From Pocillopora verrucosa (taxonomy: Eukaryota; Cnidaria; Anthozoa; Scleractinia; Pocilloporidae), in contig NC_089313.1 of the NCBI RefSeq assembly GCF_036669915.1, positions 13,901,440 through 13,965,439 of the forward strand: a stretch of 64,000 bases of DNA, in the 5' to 3' direction. The notes below the pieces were generated by a model. That model had not been told where the DNA came from. It worked only from the letters and a program-made list of their open reading frames with translations, and searched no databases. Each line of letters begins with the position of its first letter. Within the stretch, counting starts at the first letter, position 1. Shown here piece by piece: positions 1-12,845 of the stretch. A program made the translations under genes and the position numbers.

Positions 1-3000
1 AAAAATGTTCTCAAAAACAGCGCCGTGACGCTTAGCAGCTTGAAAAGCAACTCCGCAGGCGCAGAGCAATTAATTAAAAGCAACTTCTCAGCTGTGTTTG
101 CAATTCTGTCACTCGTCTGAGATACCAACTATTTAAACATCCGTTTGGAAACATGCTAAAGTGAAATTTTACAAAAAGAAAACGCACCGTTCAAGATCAA
201 TGGAAAACTCTCTCGAAACCAAGAGAGAATCATTTCGCAAAAAGGGTTTAATATCTTTTATATGTCAGTCATTTTACTGTTGGCCGGAAACCATTCCAAG
301 TAGCAAGGACTACGAAATTGACAACTTTGGATATGTTGTTTCACAAAAGCTAATTGTCAGACAATTTATGTCCAAAACAGTTTTAGTTTCGCACTCAGGT
401 AGTAATTATACGAAAAGGCTATTAATTTTTATGTTCCCCCACATATGGTCACAAAAACAAGCGTCAGTGTTTTGAAAATACCAATAAAAAAATTTCTCTC
501 ACGACTGTAGCGTGAATTGTTGAGTTCTCATCCATTTCCTTCACAGAAGATACCTGCACGAAATCGTCATCTCTTCGAATCGGGAAACTTTAAAAACTTA
601 GCCTGCGGACTTGCCAAACGTTGTAGTTTTGAAGATGATATTTATTTTAAAAAGCCAACCGGGGTTTTCAATTAGTTTTGGCTACGAGCTGTGGATAGGC
701 CAAGAGATAAATAACCATCTTCTTTTGACTGGCAAGGATAGATAAGACTGAGGTAATGCGTCCATATATAGCTTATACGCAAAAGATCGTTATATCCGAT
801 CCCATCACTGATAAAATCTCAAGCGATACTACAGAAACCCTGGTAGGTCATGTACAGTATGCGCTGAAATTTTTTAAGCTGATCAAAATTTAGTTCGAAA
901 CGTAACCTATCGTCGAAAAGAAAACAGCCTTGTAAGAAAGTGAAAGGAATTATGAAAGCCATGGTGTCTGCTCGAAGCAAGCGACGCGCAAATCCACTAT
1001 TTCCACAGACTGTTAGTCTTTTAAATGTAATGAGTTTTCGATCGGCCAAAACAATATTGCGCCCTGCAATTTGTTTTATTTTTCTGTTTGTCGAAAGCAA
1101 ATACATTGAAAATGAGGTCGTCCGGTTCATTTTATTTTTTTCCGCAGTGAAGTGTGTTCTGTGATGGGGAATTGATTGATGAACTGTTCGAAAACAGTGA
1201 TAAACTTAGAACGCTCTTTAAAAAGCCCTGGAGAAAGGGAAAAATTAGTGCAATGCTTTAAATTCAGTGAATATTTTAGCGCCTGTAATTACACTTAATT
1301 GGGAAGGGTTGCTGGAAAATTAAAAGCTTCGTTTGAAGAGAAAGAGCGAACGATCTACCAAATAAGGCTCTGCCTTGTTGACTCCAAAAACCGGTCTCGG
1401 TTTTTAGCGATCTTTAAGAGTGGATCTTGAGATACCTTGAGTGCGTTAAATAAAGTAGAAATTTGTCAAGTTGACAAAGATGAAACAAGGATTTTTTCTG
1501 CTCTTAGACAAAAACGCAACAATTACCAAAGATGGTTTTAGATCTGATTTACTGCTGATGTACGAAAACATTTCCTCAACCAGTTCCGAACAAGTTTGGT
1601 GAGACGTGCGCGAAACTGAAACCTCCGTCGCATTCATCAATTCTTTGGTAAATCCGTAATGCCTTAGCGCTGTCTGTTATCAGAACGCACTGGTTTGAAT
1701 ATATTGTGAAACAGTGTTAATTGGAAAATTGAACACCGGAAACTTTAAAAACACACTCCAGCTGAGGCAAAAATGTCAGTCACTGTGCAGTCTGGGGTGA
1801 AATTATGGCGTCCAATCTTTAGTGTTTCATTTCTTTGCTCTTCCGCCGGATGAATTAAAAAGTTTGCTTTTAAGGTGTTCCAGGATTAAGTTTAGCTTTG
1901 TTAAGACCACAAGCCTAATACACTGAGGCCTGTTAATTCCCATATATACCGATATTCCGTATGTGCGAAACAACAGGTCCTGTGTAACACACCCATAATC
2001 GAAAAAATTTTTTAAGTGTCCCGTCGGTGAAACCACACTAAAATCTGAGTGTACATGGTATAATTTCTGGCACGTCCCCCTAAGGTTACACGAAGCCATG
2101 TTTCGTTTCACTGTGCGTTTCTGAAACGGCTATACCGAGAAACCACTTTAAATATCATTCAAGGAAACCATCGCAATGGTCTTTTGCCCAAAATGCCGTG
2201 AAAGATATCTCTGGTTTAAATGAAAAGTTCAAATCGACTGAGTAAAATTTGCAGACTTTATTTGAATTAATCATTTTAACTGCGGATGTTTTAAGTTTAA
2301 TGTTCTGTTGCTAAGTTCCCCATGAATTCGACAGACTTTGCCGCAAAAAGACGGGTAAGAGAGAATTCTCACTAAGGAAACTGCCATTTTTAAGTTCCCG
2401 CTGTATCGAACAATTCCTTTTTAAAATCATTATTATTCCAGAATTGATTTTCAGTTCCCCGACGACTGAATACTCTCTAAGCAGTTGCACTGATTACATA
2501 AGTGCCTCGGTGACAAAAATAAGGCATATATGTTGCAGCAATCAACGAGAGACGAAAATTACTGCCGTAAAAGTTAATTCAAGTAATACAAATGAGAGTC
2601 TGGACGTACTTTTTGTCGGCGGCTCCTTACAAGCTCGGGTAATCTTGTTTCACTGTCATTATCGGCATTTGCAAAAAATCAATTTAGAAATGACGTCTTA
2701 AAAGAGAAAGATTTAATATGTGATATTTGCAGATGTGCTGAGGAGATTAAAAATGCAGTTTTGACATGCTAATTTTTGGCTCTTTCAAAGCGTTGTTGCA
2801 TTGTTGGAAGCCATTAATATTTTAGAGATTTCCTCGATTTCTCAAATTTAAAATACAGTGACAAACAAACTGTGATAAGTTCCTCTTTAAACAAATACGT
2901 ATAACTAAGAAAAAAAGAGAATTTAGATGAGGTTTTTTCGAAAATCAAAAGACGCAGCTCATTTAAATTAATACCTGAGCGTCACTTTAATTAAAACGAA

Positions 3001-4172
3001 CCACAAATGCTGAATGTACATAAAGAAATAAAAGGATAACTATATTTATACTATGTATATATACACTGATAACTAACCCTTTTTCTTACAACTCGTGCCG
3101 ACCTAAAGTGATCTTAGGCGGTTGTAGGCTGTACCGCACCGTAAAAAAACGCAACAAAACATGTGTAGAAGTAATATTTCAACAGCATGTGCAACGCTGG
3201 TTTCGCCTTTAATAAAACTTTGTAATAAACTTGCACAGGTAGAGTCTGTCCAATTAATGTGCATTTGTTTTACATCTGCAGAGTTTTGAACGCTCTTGAA
3301 ATGGCTTCGTAATAGGCATTCATTCAAGTAGTATAGGATTCAGTGATATTCTAAACTTACAGTTTCGCGGTACTTTCTGAATACTAAATATTTTTTAATT
3401 CGGTGGGTTAGATATCATTTTTGAGGCTGATCACAAGAGATAACTAGATATTCATCTTCACCATTCTAGGATATCCCTTTCAAAACTTAGCTTTACTTCC
3501 CGCTCAAAACATGTCAAACACGACCGATTCAGACGGCGCCATTAAAATTGAATGTGTTTGATAATTTACGCAAATTTATCCAACCTATAAGACTAACAAT
3601 TTCAATTTAATTTATGAGTGAAGTGTTTTTTTTTCTCCTTTTTTTTCAGATGGAAACTGAGAGAAGGTGCTTGACAGTTAAGAGTGAAAATAAATCCGTC
3701 CGAAAGTTTCAGCCCTTGTCAGTCATATCGTTCGCCTGGTGTTCAAAAACCCTTTCCTAAATAAATGCCAAAATACTTATCCTTTCCGTCAAGACTGGTT
3801 CAGGTTGGAAACCTTGCCCTCTCAAGGAAATGCATGGAAGTCTTCTGCTAGCATTTCAGACTTTGTTAACCCCGATGTTCCCCTTGATCATGATGTTTTT
3901 CAGTCCTTTGGCCAAAGGCTCTCCTTTACAGCTCAGCCTCCTCTTTTCTGTTGCTAGGCGTCCTCGCGTGCTCTCGTTACCATCATGAACATTTTTACTT
4001 AATAATCAGTATTGTAATGATATTGATGATGATGTAATTATTGTTTTTGTTGTTGTTGATTATGTTGTTGTTGCAGTTATAGCAGAAACTTAGTTTTTGC
4101 CCAGGCCACTTACCCAGACCCTAAAGTTGTTTTGGAATTAGCGAAAGCCTCGAACTCATGGGTAAAATACTT
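1..4172. other. Intergenic, no gene recognised
   Basis: Only short open frames (up to about 100 codons) with no recognisable domain, no signal peptide and no convincing splice-linked coding. I see nothing here beyond ordinary AT-rich non-coding DNA and the short simple repeat listed separately. Confidence 0.6.
4010..4076. repeat. Imperfect GAT/GTT microsatellite
   Basis: Short runs of TGATGATGAT followed by TTGTTGTTGTTG blocks, interrupted. Plain simple-sequence DNA. Confidence 0.7.
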
Positions 4173-4341
4173 AACCCTTTAACCCCCAGATCAAACTGAA
4201 ACTCTCCTTACTATCAACCATACAATTCTCATAATGTTAGTTCAGAGAATTTAGTACTGGATCATCACTTATCTGGTTGATATATATTCTGATATTGTAA
4301 GGAGAAATTCTGTCTTGGTTACTCATGGGAGTTAAAGGGTT
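4173..4341. mobile_element. MITE-like element, AACCCTTTAAC family
   Basis: The left end begins AACCCTTTAACCCCC and the right end is GGGAGTTAAAGGGTT, an imperfect terminal inverted repeat enclosing about 140 bases. Related copies with the same left end and an internal GAGAATTTGC-type block lie at 22483 and 26039, with partial or inverted relatives near 28985 and 51005. No coding capacity. The flanks show at most a TT duplication. Confidence 0.55.
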
Positions 4342-7300
4342 TTCACCAGATTTTCCAAAGACTCGAGGTTCTATTCAATCCGAGAGTGAGAGACGGTTAT
4401 CGACATATGCCTAGAACGTGTAAATGGAGCAACAGGAGGCCTTCAAAACGCAAATTCCTATTGACATCTCAGAATTAAGCGAATTATTTTGATTTCTCTC
4501 CAAATAAGTAAGCGGAAGGGGGACGTCAATTAATTCCGATGGTTTGCGATAATCTTACAAAACAAATTAAAATGTTGTTTGTGCGCCCTAATCTGCGTCA
4601 TCAAAGAGACCCTTTGGAATTATAAAATGTTATCATCTTTTTACCAAAATTTTGCGGTCAAATAATAAAAACGAGTTTTTTTCCGAGTAAAAAATTTGCT
4701 CAAACTCTAAAATAAAATGTTTTGACCCCAAAGGCAAATATCTTCCCTGACCCAATAATCTAAAGAAGGACAGTGACATGCTTGTTTCTCGCTGGCTTAA
4801 CTTCCACACCACGTTTTTATGTCATTATCATATTTAGCAGAATTGGCATGGTTTTTAAAATAAAAAAATCATCAGAAAGTTTACTTTGCGATAAAATATA
4901 ATACCTCAAGATCCATCGAAAATGCTAAACCCGCCCGAAAGCACAGAATAAATTTGATATTAGAAAGTTCAGAGAACGCGGTCTTGTTAGCCGTCAATGA
5001 TGGCAAGACATGGTTTAATAATGTCTAAGGATAGCGTTCATACACAAAGGTTTGTATCAGTTCTTCGCGGCCATTTGAGGTAGGTCGTAGGAAATTGCTG
5101 TCTCCGTCACGCTGGAAAGTTAAACATGCTAAAAGTAGGGACAGCAAGATTTCAGAAAATCCAAAACAAAAGTGCAATAGGTAAACAAATGTTAAGAATT
5201 ATGGCTAGAGTAGATTGCATGATTCAGATCTCTGTTTGCCGGGGCAGGAAAACGTCACTGGATCTAAGGGCTCGCTGAAAATCCTTTTATGAGGTTAAAT
5301 GCGTCTAATACAAAACAGGAAAATACTGAATGAGGACAAGAGTTTTAGAACCTGAAAGTGCATCATTTTCAAGCACATTTTATTCAGTAATTAGTCTCTT
5401 AATTGGGCAGAGGAAGCTTAGAAGGATTAGAACTGGTTGAGCTTTTCCGTTGTTTTTCTTAAAGTGTAATTTGTAATGCAGCGAAAAAATATTGCCTTTT
5501 TAAAAGTACTATAGAGTAATGTTGAAACTTGAGAATAGGACCTAAAGTTGATTGATAGAATTTAGTTTTGCAGACAGAATGTTGCTTTTATTTTGAATTT
5601 CGCCTGAATTATTTTCGGACTAATGATCAATTTAAATTCTGAGGTTGTACAATGGCTGTGGTCGGCGTATCCAATGACATCTTTGCGAGGGTGGATATTT
5701 TGAGTAAACACCAACGGAAGTCAAATAGATCTCAGAAGATATCTGTTCGTATCCACTTCACGTCAATACACCGGAAATTGCAAAAATCAGATAAGAGAGC
5801 AAGTATTGGCTATTTTTGTGCGAACTTAAAACGGTTTTGCACTTTTAAAAAAATACGATCTCCTTCTATTAAAACAAAAGAGCACGTCCATCTTTCATTG
5901 GTGAAAAGAAAAAGTACATGTTATCGAGTAGAAATTGTTTATCTTGCAGTGAAAACTTAACTTGAATAGCCTTTATCCTCCGATAGAAATTTTAGAGATT
6001 GCACCAACGTAGAAGTGATACATCTCTATGATAACCCCAAACCGATATCTTTACCGCCACGATTATGAGATTATATACTTAATCTTGAAGTCTGGCTTAG
6101 AAGGTCAATCCCGGGGTTCAAGTGAGTGATAAATCTCGAACTGATGAGCGAGTGTAGCATTCCAAAGTTGAGTTTTTGCAACTGCGTGGTCAGTTTTTTG
6201 GCTGAGCATGTTTAGTTGTAATGTCAAACAGTCTGCAAAGTTGACAGAGAATATAAAGAGAAAAAGGTTCGTGCCAGGATTAAAGTGATCAATGACTCGT
6301 TCATTTAATAACTAGAAACTAATTTTTTAAATGCATGGCCAAACATTTGTCTGATAGGTACTACTAAGTCCTTCTAAGATTTAAGTGATTCATCTATGGG
6401 AAATGAATAATAGGTAGATGATACCCACCTGCGGAAGACCAGGAGTAGAGAGGGGATGTAACCCTTCAAAACGAAAATTTGAGGGGGAGAGGGTGGCAAA
6501 GCTCTTACACTTTGGTGCGGCTCGGATAAATTTTCAGTTTCAGACCAAATCATTTCATTTGGATCGCGTTAGTGAAACGATATGCTGGAGTAACTTTCAG
6601 AACAGCTTCTTACTAATGCATTTTCACAGATCAATCACAGACACACTGAACACTGTTAAGATTGCCGAGAGGTTTGCTTGTACCAAAGATCGACCCACGC
6701 ATAGGACATTTTGGAAAACTTGAGTAGGGGTATGCGTTCGGCTTGATCTGTGGGAGCCCACCAACCCCACTCCTCCCACATTTCAAAACGCCTCATTGGA
6801 TAATTTTGTCAATTCTCATTACTCATCGGTGCTAGAAAATATACAGAAACTATAAAGAGAGTTTACAAAACGATCATTGATGGAAGTGAAAGGTTTAAGG
6901 TGGCTATGAAGTGAGAAAGCAACGTTTTGATAAGCTCTGTGAGTTGAAGCTTTCTTTAAGAGAAAACTATTTTTTTAAGTCTACAAAAAGCGTGTTTTCC
7001 TTAGCCCATATTGAGATGTTCTTTAACCTTTTGCACACTAGCACGAGCAGTTACGTAATCTTTTCATAATATATTGTTATTCAGTTAAGTCATCAGAGAA
7101 AATTAAGACGCCAGAAATTAAAAGGCGGTATTGGCTTTTACGATACTGCGCCGCATTCTCACAGCTGACGCACAGAGACATCTTAAGGTACTTCAAAAGA
7201 GGAACCAGAACAGAACTACAGGAATTTATTGAGCATCAATCCAGCCTCATCACTTACATTTCATCTGCTCACTGGCTTGATAAACGCACGGAAAGGGTGT

Positions 7301-9941
7301 AGGGAAAGACGATAAAATTATATTTGTAAGACTTCATCAACACGCGCAATATCAAATGAATTGAAGATTTCAGTAATGCCGTCACTTTGTGGCTCTTCGG
7401 TTCAAATTTTTTAGGAGTATTAGAAACGGGTTGATACCAGTTCAGTTTGAATCTATGCCAAAGAAATGTGGAACTGCGCACAGTAGCACGTTTGCAGTAA
7501 AAATCCTGGACACTTTAAATCAGCACTGATTGTGTGTAATTAGGGATCGGAAGTGTGATAGAGCATCTAATAGGTATAACTAAATTGACCCAAGACATAC
7601 CTCAGCCAAAGATGATAACATCATGAGGAGATAAAGGACAAAAGGCTTAAGTAATATAGACTGGGAACGAAAAACATCCAGTAAATTGCATTTCATTGAC
7701 GGTATTTTGAAGTTCAATGATTAAGATACTGATCTTAAAACAGCGGGTAGCGCCAAAACGGGAAGTGAACACTTAAGAATTGAATTTACGACATAAGTGG
7801 CAATGGTATTGCTCGTTCGATGCAAACACCGACAAAGAGTCCATCTCATTCCAAAATTTAGTGCATGCAAAAATTTCATCACTAGAAATATATGAGGGAA
7901 GGACAAATTGTGGTTTATATGTCTGCTTTAATATCTGAAATTTAAAAGTAAACAGAGCGATTTGTCTCTCTGAGATGTTCAGCTAACTGAGTAGATTATA
8001 CTGCGCACTGCATTAAAGGCAATATACCTTTTTGTACTGAATTCCGAAATATTTGAGGGTCGAAAGGAGATGAGCCCAGACAAGTAAAAACACCCGTTAG
8101 ATAGGGCACTTAAAGGACACTTAGGCAGTACTTGCTATCAGAAATAGATACATAAGTGATTAACTCTCGACAAAGAATATCTGTATATTTACAATTATGC
8201 GTGGACAATTAACTTGATCCGCCCTTTTTGAGGTGCTATGTTTGGGTTGAATGAAACATTTATGAGAGTGCCAAAGCAAACCCACTATCAGGCATATTTA
8301 TAGTACAATTACAACTGAAATATCACTGGGGTTGTGTATATTTAGCACCACCTACTTTAAGCAATAATAAGCCAAATGCTTGAAAATATCCATAGTTTTA
8401 GAGGCCTGGGATCAAGCTCTCCATCGATGCTTTCTTGATGACTCTTAAGATTGGTATTTGTGAAGACGCGTTGTTTTCGTCTTACCAGCATGATTTAAGT
8501 ACAGCAAAACACGACTTCAAAAAGTGTATTGTAATGAATTTACAAGAACGTTCTTGGTGACTCGTGAGAAAGACTTGACCATTTTGCTGGTTGTAATACA
8601 CCAGGCAATTTAGTATTGAAAAGAAAGGAAACTTGATCACGATGTCAAGAGATGTAGAGATATCGCTGAGAGAGTGTTTACCCCATGGCAAAGCAATATA
8701 ACACATTCTTCACTTTCAATAACCATGAGAACGTTTTTAAATTCATCCAGCCCCTCCTTATTGGGAAAACTTTTCTTTACGCTCTCAACGTGCTCGTCTT
8801 AAGCGGATTTGATCTTCACTTTCAAGTTCTGATGGAGCTGACCAAGTTCAGTTTTTCCAAGTTCATTCAACGCCTCGTGAGATAGAAGTTAATCAGTTAC
8901 GAATTTCATTATGCGAGTACAAATTTCAGCTGGCTAATATCTCCCTGAATAGCATAAGTTTAATAAAGACAACACTCGAAACAGCTGCAAATTCATGGTT
9001 GTGTAAAATGCTAAGCAGCTAAAATTGTACCTGTGTGGTCACAGCCTCAACATACAACTACAATCTTGGCTTAACAAAGTTTCTAATTTTTCATGCGAGA
9101 GACTTCTCATCGGGCGATTTAGTGTGGTATATGTGAAGAAAATGTCAACCCTCTTAGAACAACAAAGTATTGTTTTACAGGCGAGTCATGATGTGTTTAG
9201 TTAAACTTGATGGATCTTCTTTGAGGTTGCCGCAGTCTGCTCTACCCTTAATTGACTGACGCATTTATAGTCTCGCTTGCTTTTAAAAAGAAAAGGTTTA
9301 ATTATACTGGAGCGGAAGAGGTTGTTTGATATTCGATCATTCAATAATGGATTTGAAAAGCGCAAAACACAATATGTGAAAAGCTGGAAACCTGACAAGG
9401 AAGATTCTTTTTTACTGTAGCTCTTTACGAAAAAAAAAAAAGTAAAAGGAAAAAAAAATGAGAAATATTGTGCTTATTTGTTGGAGGTATTCTTTTGCTC
9501 CACCGTGGAAACCATTTTGTTGTTTGTTCCCATCTCAGCTGAGTAGCCTTGTCGTTCAAAACTTCCGGTGTTACAAAAGAAACCTGGTTCTTTCTTCATC
9601 CTTGTCCCATTTTTAAGGCTAGTAAGTCAGCTCCAACCAGTTCCAGCAGCGGAGAAGAGGTAGAAAAACAAAATACTTGGAAAGAACTAAAAAACAACCC
9701 AAGGCACTAGACCGTGTGTTGGCTTCCCTTTGATGTGATTGGTTGATGTGTTTGTAGCCAGACAGCTGGCATACATTCTAACTTAGCAATTTCCTATTTG
9801 AACCGCAAAATGGAACATATTGTCAGATATTTTAATCATATCTTGTTTAAGACTTCCTAAAGTTCATTTTATTTGAATTATATGTCTTTATCGGCGTACT
9901 TTGATGAATTGGCAATAAAGAAAGTTTTACCTAATACCCTG
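4342..9941. other. Intergenic, no gene recognised
   Basis: Open frames at 5652-5960, 6418-6723, 7269-7481 and elsewhere lack domain signatures, coding-like composition and splice partners, so I treat them as chance. A poly(A) run with CA-rich flanks near 9430 is simple sequence. Nothing else is supported. Confidence 0.55.
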
Positions 9942-10301
9942 GTCTTTACTGAAGAACTGTTGGGTAAATTTTGCGTACAAAGCACAGCACAATTTCCGGG
10001 GTAGGCGGCACCTGGGTCAATTCTTGTTGGGTATGTACCGCTGGCCATTCAGAACGCCTATTCCATTATCGTCTATTTTGTGGCTAGTTATAAGCCCCAT
10101 CCTAGTCGCTTTTTCAGCCGCTAATCTTCCAATTTTGAAATGGTTACTTACCAGACTTTTCGCACCCCCAAAATCCCGAAAATGCTCAACCTCATTCCTG
10201 TACCTCTATCGAAAATGCATCAACCCCATCCACATGATCCAGCGACACATCCCCAAGGGCCTATCATCAAGAAGAACGCCCCGACGGCCACCAATTCATG
10301 A
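9942..10301 (+). pseudogene. Broken coding remnant, family not recognised
   Basis: One frame reads as protein-like sequence across about 360 bases but is cut by TAG at 10002 and TAA at 10122, ending at TGA 10299. The stretch between the two stops is hydrophobic and Tyr-rich (GYVPLAIQNAYSIIVYFVAS) and could be a membrane segment. The part after the second stop is Pro/Lys/His-rich and ends PTATNS. This looks like the C-terminal end of a former membrane protein: last helix plus cytoplasmic tail. A receptor tail is possible but not shown. The 119-codon ORF in another frame (10024-10383) overlaps it and looks less protein-like. Confidence 0.4.
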
Positions 10302-11307
10302 TTACGTTCATTTATTTTTTATTCTTATTTCAAAGATTTACTTTGTTGTTCTCATAAATTTGTTTTCTAACACGCTCGAATAAGGTCCTGATTCGGCTTT
10401 TTTAATTTAGTCTACGAATCATGATTTGCCCAGAAAAAATAAAATCGATCGCAAGGAGTACTCGGGTATCGTGTCAACAAAAAGTTAGGAACTGGTCTGG
10501 AAAAGAAAAATGAAATTCTCACTGGTGATATTGGCGAAAGGTTTAGATACGGGATTGTTGTATGCGAGAGCGCCAAACGATTGATGGCTAACTGAATAAA
10601 AGTCCTTAGCGATTAGATTGCATGCAGTACCGATGGAGAAAAATCTTTTTCAAAAGGCTCTTTACAAACACTTCGCTCTGTAGGACCTATGCCTGCATTT
10701 CTTGACAATAATGAACAAAAGTCCTTTGAGGTGGCTGGATACAGCTACCCTAAGCTCTGACCGGCTACATTCAGAGTCCTAAAAAACTCTTCTTTACGAA
10801 GAAAAATAAGCTTGAACATTTCTTATGTAACATGGCTTGCTACTATTCTTTTATAAGGTGGTTTCCTCCTCAGGTGCAAGCCAGAGTGAAAGGCTAGATC
10901 CGTAGAAGTTATTAATTTTCCTTCTTTTGTTTTGTGTTATTTTGTTTGAACTTAAATAAGATCAGGGAGATCTTTGAGGTTCATCGTCTTCTCTTGCACT
11001 CTATGTATGTGTGGCTTTAGTCATAAAAGTCATAAAAACTATCGGTTTTTCACCGTCGATTCATACCCAAGTAGTTTGGTGCAAAGTTCAACGTTTGTGT
11101 TTTCTTTAAAGTAAAATCAGACTTGTCTTAAACGGGTATGCGCAGCCGAACAGGGCATGGATCTTGAGGTCTTAAAACGTCTTTCCTAGTACCTATAGCA
11201 CGAAATGTTTTGGCATTTTCTGGCTGATAGCTGTATTCAAAATTTGAAATAATCAACCCGATTTGGCAACCAAAACGTGTCCACATTTGGCGCTCCGGTG
11301 TTCTCAT
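10302..11307. other. Intergenic, no feature seen
   Basis: No coding frame, repeat or RNA gene that I can support before the start of the duplicated block. Confidence 0.5.
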
Positions 11308-11963
11308 AGGCGTTTCACAGGCAAACAGCAACGGTTTCGACGGCGAACAATGAAGTTACATGGTTAGTTCCAAAGTGACTCTGTCATGAAACATATACTT
11401 CATCACATTCGGTCTCCGTCTTTTTCTGAAGGAAGTGTAGCGGTTCTTCCTTTCAATCCTAATGCTCAGTTGGCCCTAAGCCCTTACCTTTCCAACACAT
11501 CGAAATTTGCCTTATATCCTATGGCACGGCCAAGCGAGAATTAAGTGGTGGACTGCAAGGATCTGCAAGTAGAGAACGACTGGGTTCGAGTCTCGGTCAT
11601 CACGCGGATCATTGAATGTGTCTTATCACGAACAGATAGCGTACGCAGGTAAAGAAAAAGCATCTAGATAATTAAAAAGACATTTTTAGCTCGTTGTACG
11701 TCGGACAGGCAATCCTATTGGGATCTGTATCAATAAAGGTTGTAAAAATAGTCATGCATGCAGTTTTATCCGGGCGTAAAAGTCTAATGGTATGTTACTC
11801 ACGAGGTAATCAGGCAATGGAAGTGACCACTGTTGTAAATAGATTTTTTTTTCTGCAAAGAGACAACGGTCAAAACAAAACCTTCTTTGTCTGAAATAAT
11901 TCAGTCAGCCTTCCCCACCCCCCCCCCCCCGCATACAAAATTCCCGTCTCTGCACTCTCCTCA

Positions 11964-12170
11964 GAGGGTCTTAATGGGGATAACCGTTAGCCGTAAAACG
12001 GCCAAAAAATTTAGCCGTTAGGCGTAAAAATTGACAAATTTTAACCGTAAAAAAAGTTTACCGTGAATATAAAATCTGGTAGAAACAATGGAAAGGTGTT
12101 AACCATTAGCCGTAAATTGGCCAAAATTTTAACCGTTAGCCGTAAAAGCCATCACCCCATTGAGACCCTC
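11964..12170. mobile_element. 207-bp MITE inserted in duplication unit 1
   Basis: The ends are GAGGGTCTTAATGGGG and an inverted CCCCATTGAGACCCTC. TCCTCA occurs directly on both sides (11958-11963 and 12171-12176), a 6-bp target duplication. The interior holds degenerate repeats of TTAACCGTTAGCCGTAAAA. The matching place in unit 2 (about 18325-18345) lacks the insert, giving a paralogous empty site. No coding capacity. Confidence 0.75.
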
Positions 12171-12845
12171 TCCTCAGTTCCTCTTCTTCTGATATCTGCT
12201 CACCCAATAACCTTTACTGACAACTTCGGACTAAAAAGCAGTTTATTCTTTAAGATTGCAATAAACGAAGTATTTAAAACAGCTTCACATGTTTGGTCAA
12301 CTACGATAATTGTGTTAACATTTCAGTAAAAAAAAATCCCTAAATCTAGAATTTCGAAATAGAACATACGATAATTTCAAGTTTGGCTTAGAATGACGAT
12401 TAAACGGAGTGCAGTATTTAAGACTATCTAAAGACAAATAAATAGCTTTAACACTTACTATCATTAAATAGCTGAAAACAATTTTGTCAAATATCCTTTC
12501 TGAAATGTAAACAGTACAAGATCTTATATAATTGATATGCACCTGACAACACTTAAACCGCTTGTGTCAAGGTATTTTGGAAAGTATCATTCATCACGTT
12601 AACCAGACTAGCCTGAACTAGAAAAGCGAAAGAATCCACCCCTATAAGACCTATAGCTAATGAAAAATCATTCACACACACGCTCAGGATAAATAACAAA
12701 ACTAAACACTGTGCAGGGAAATGCATAAATTCGTTACAATTGCCACGATTATGAGCTAAAAATTTCAAAAACTGTTTGACTGGAACTAAAACACTAACAC
12801 TGTTAAACTAATATCACATCATGAGTCAAACATCAAGTTAACTAG

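Noticed and set aside
161..475. 104-codon ORF near the window start
   Set aside because: No domain, no splice context and no coding-like pattern. Length is within chance for this DNA.
11522..11610. GGGTTCGAGTCTC block resembling a tRNA B box
   Set aside because: No A box or cloverleaf could be drawn around it. The unit 2 counterpart is more degraded.
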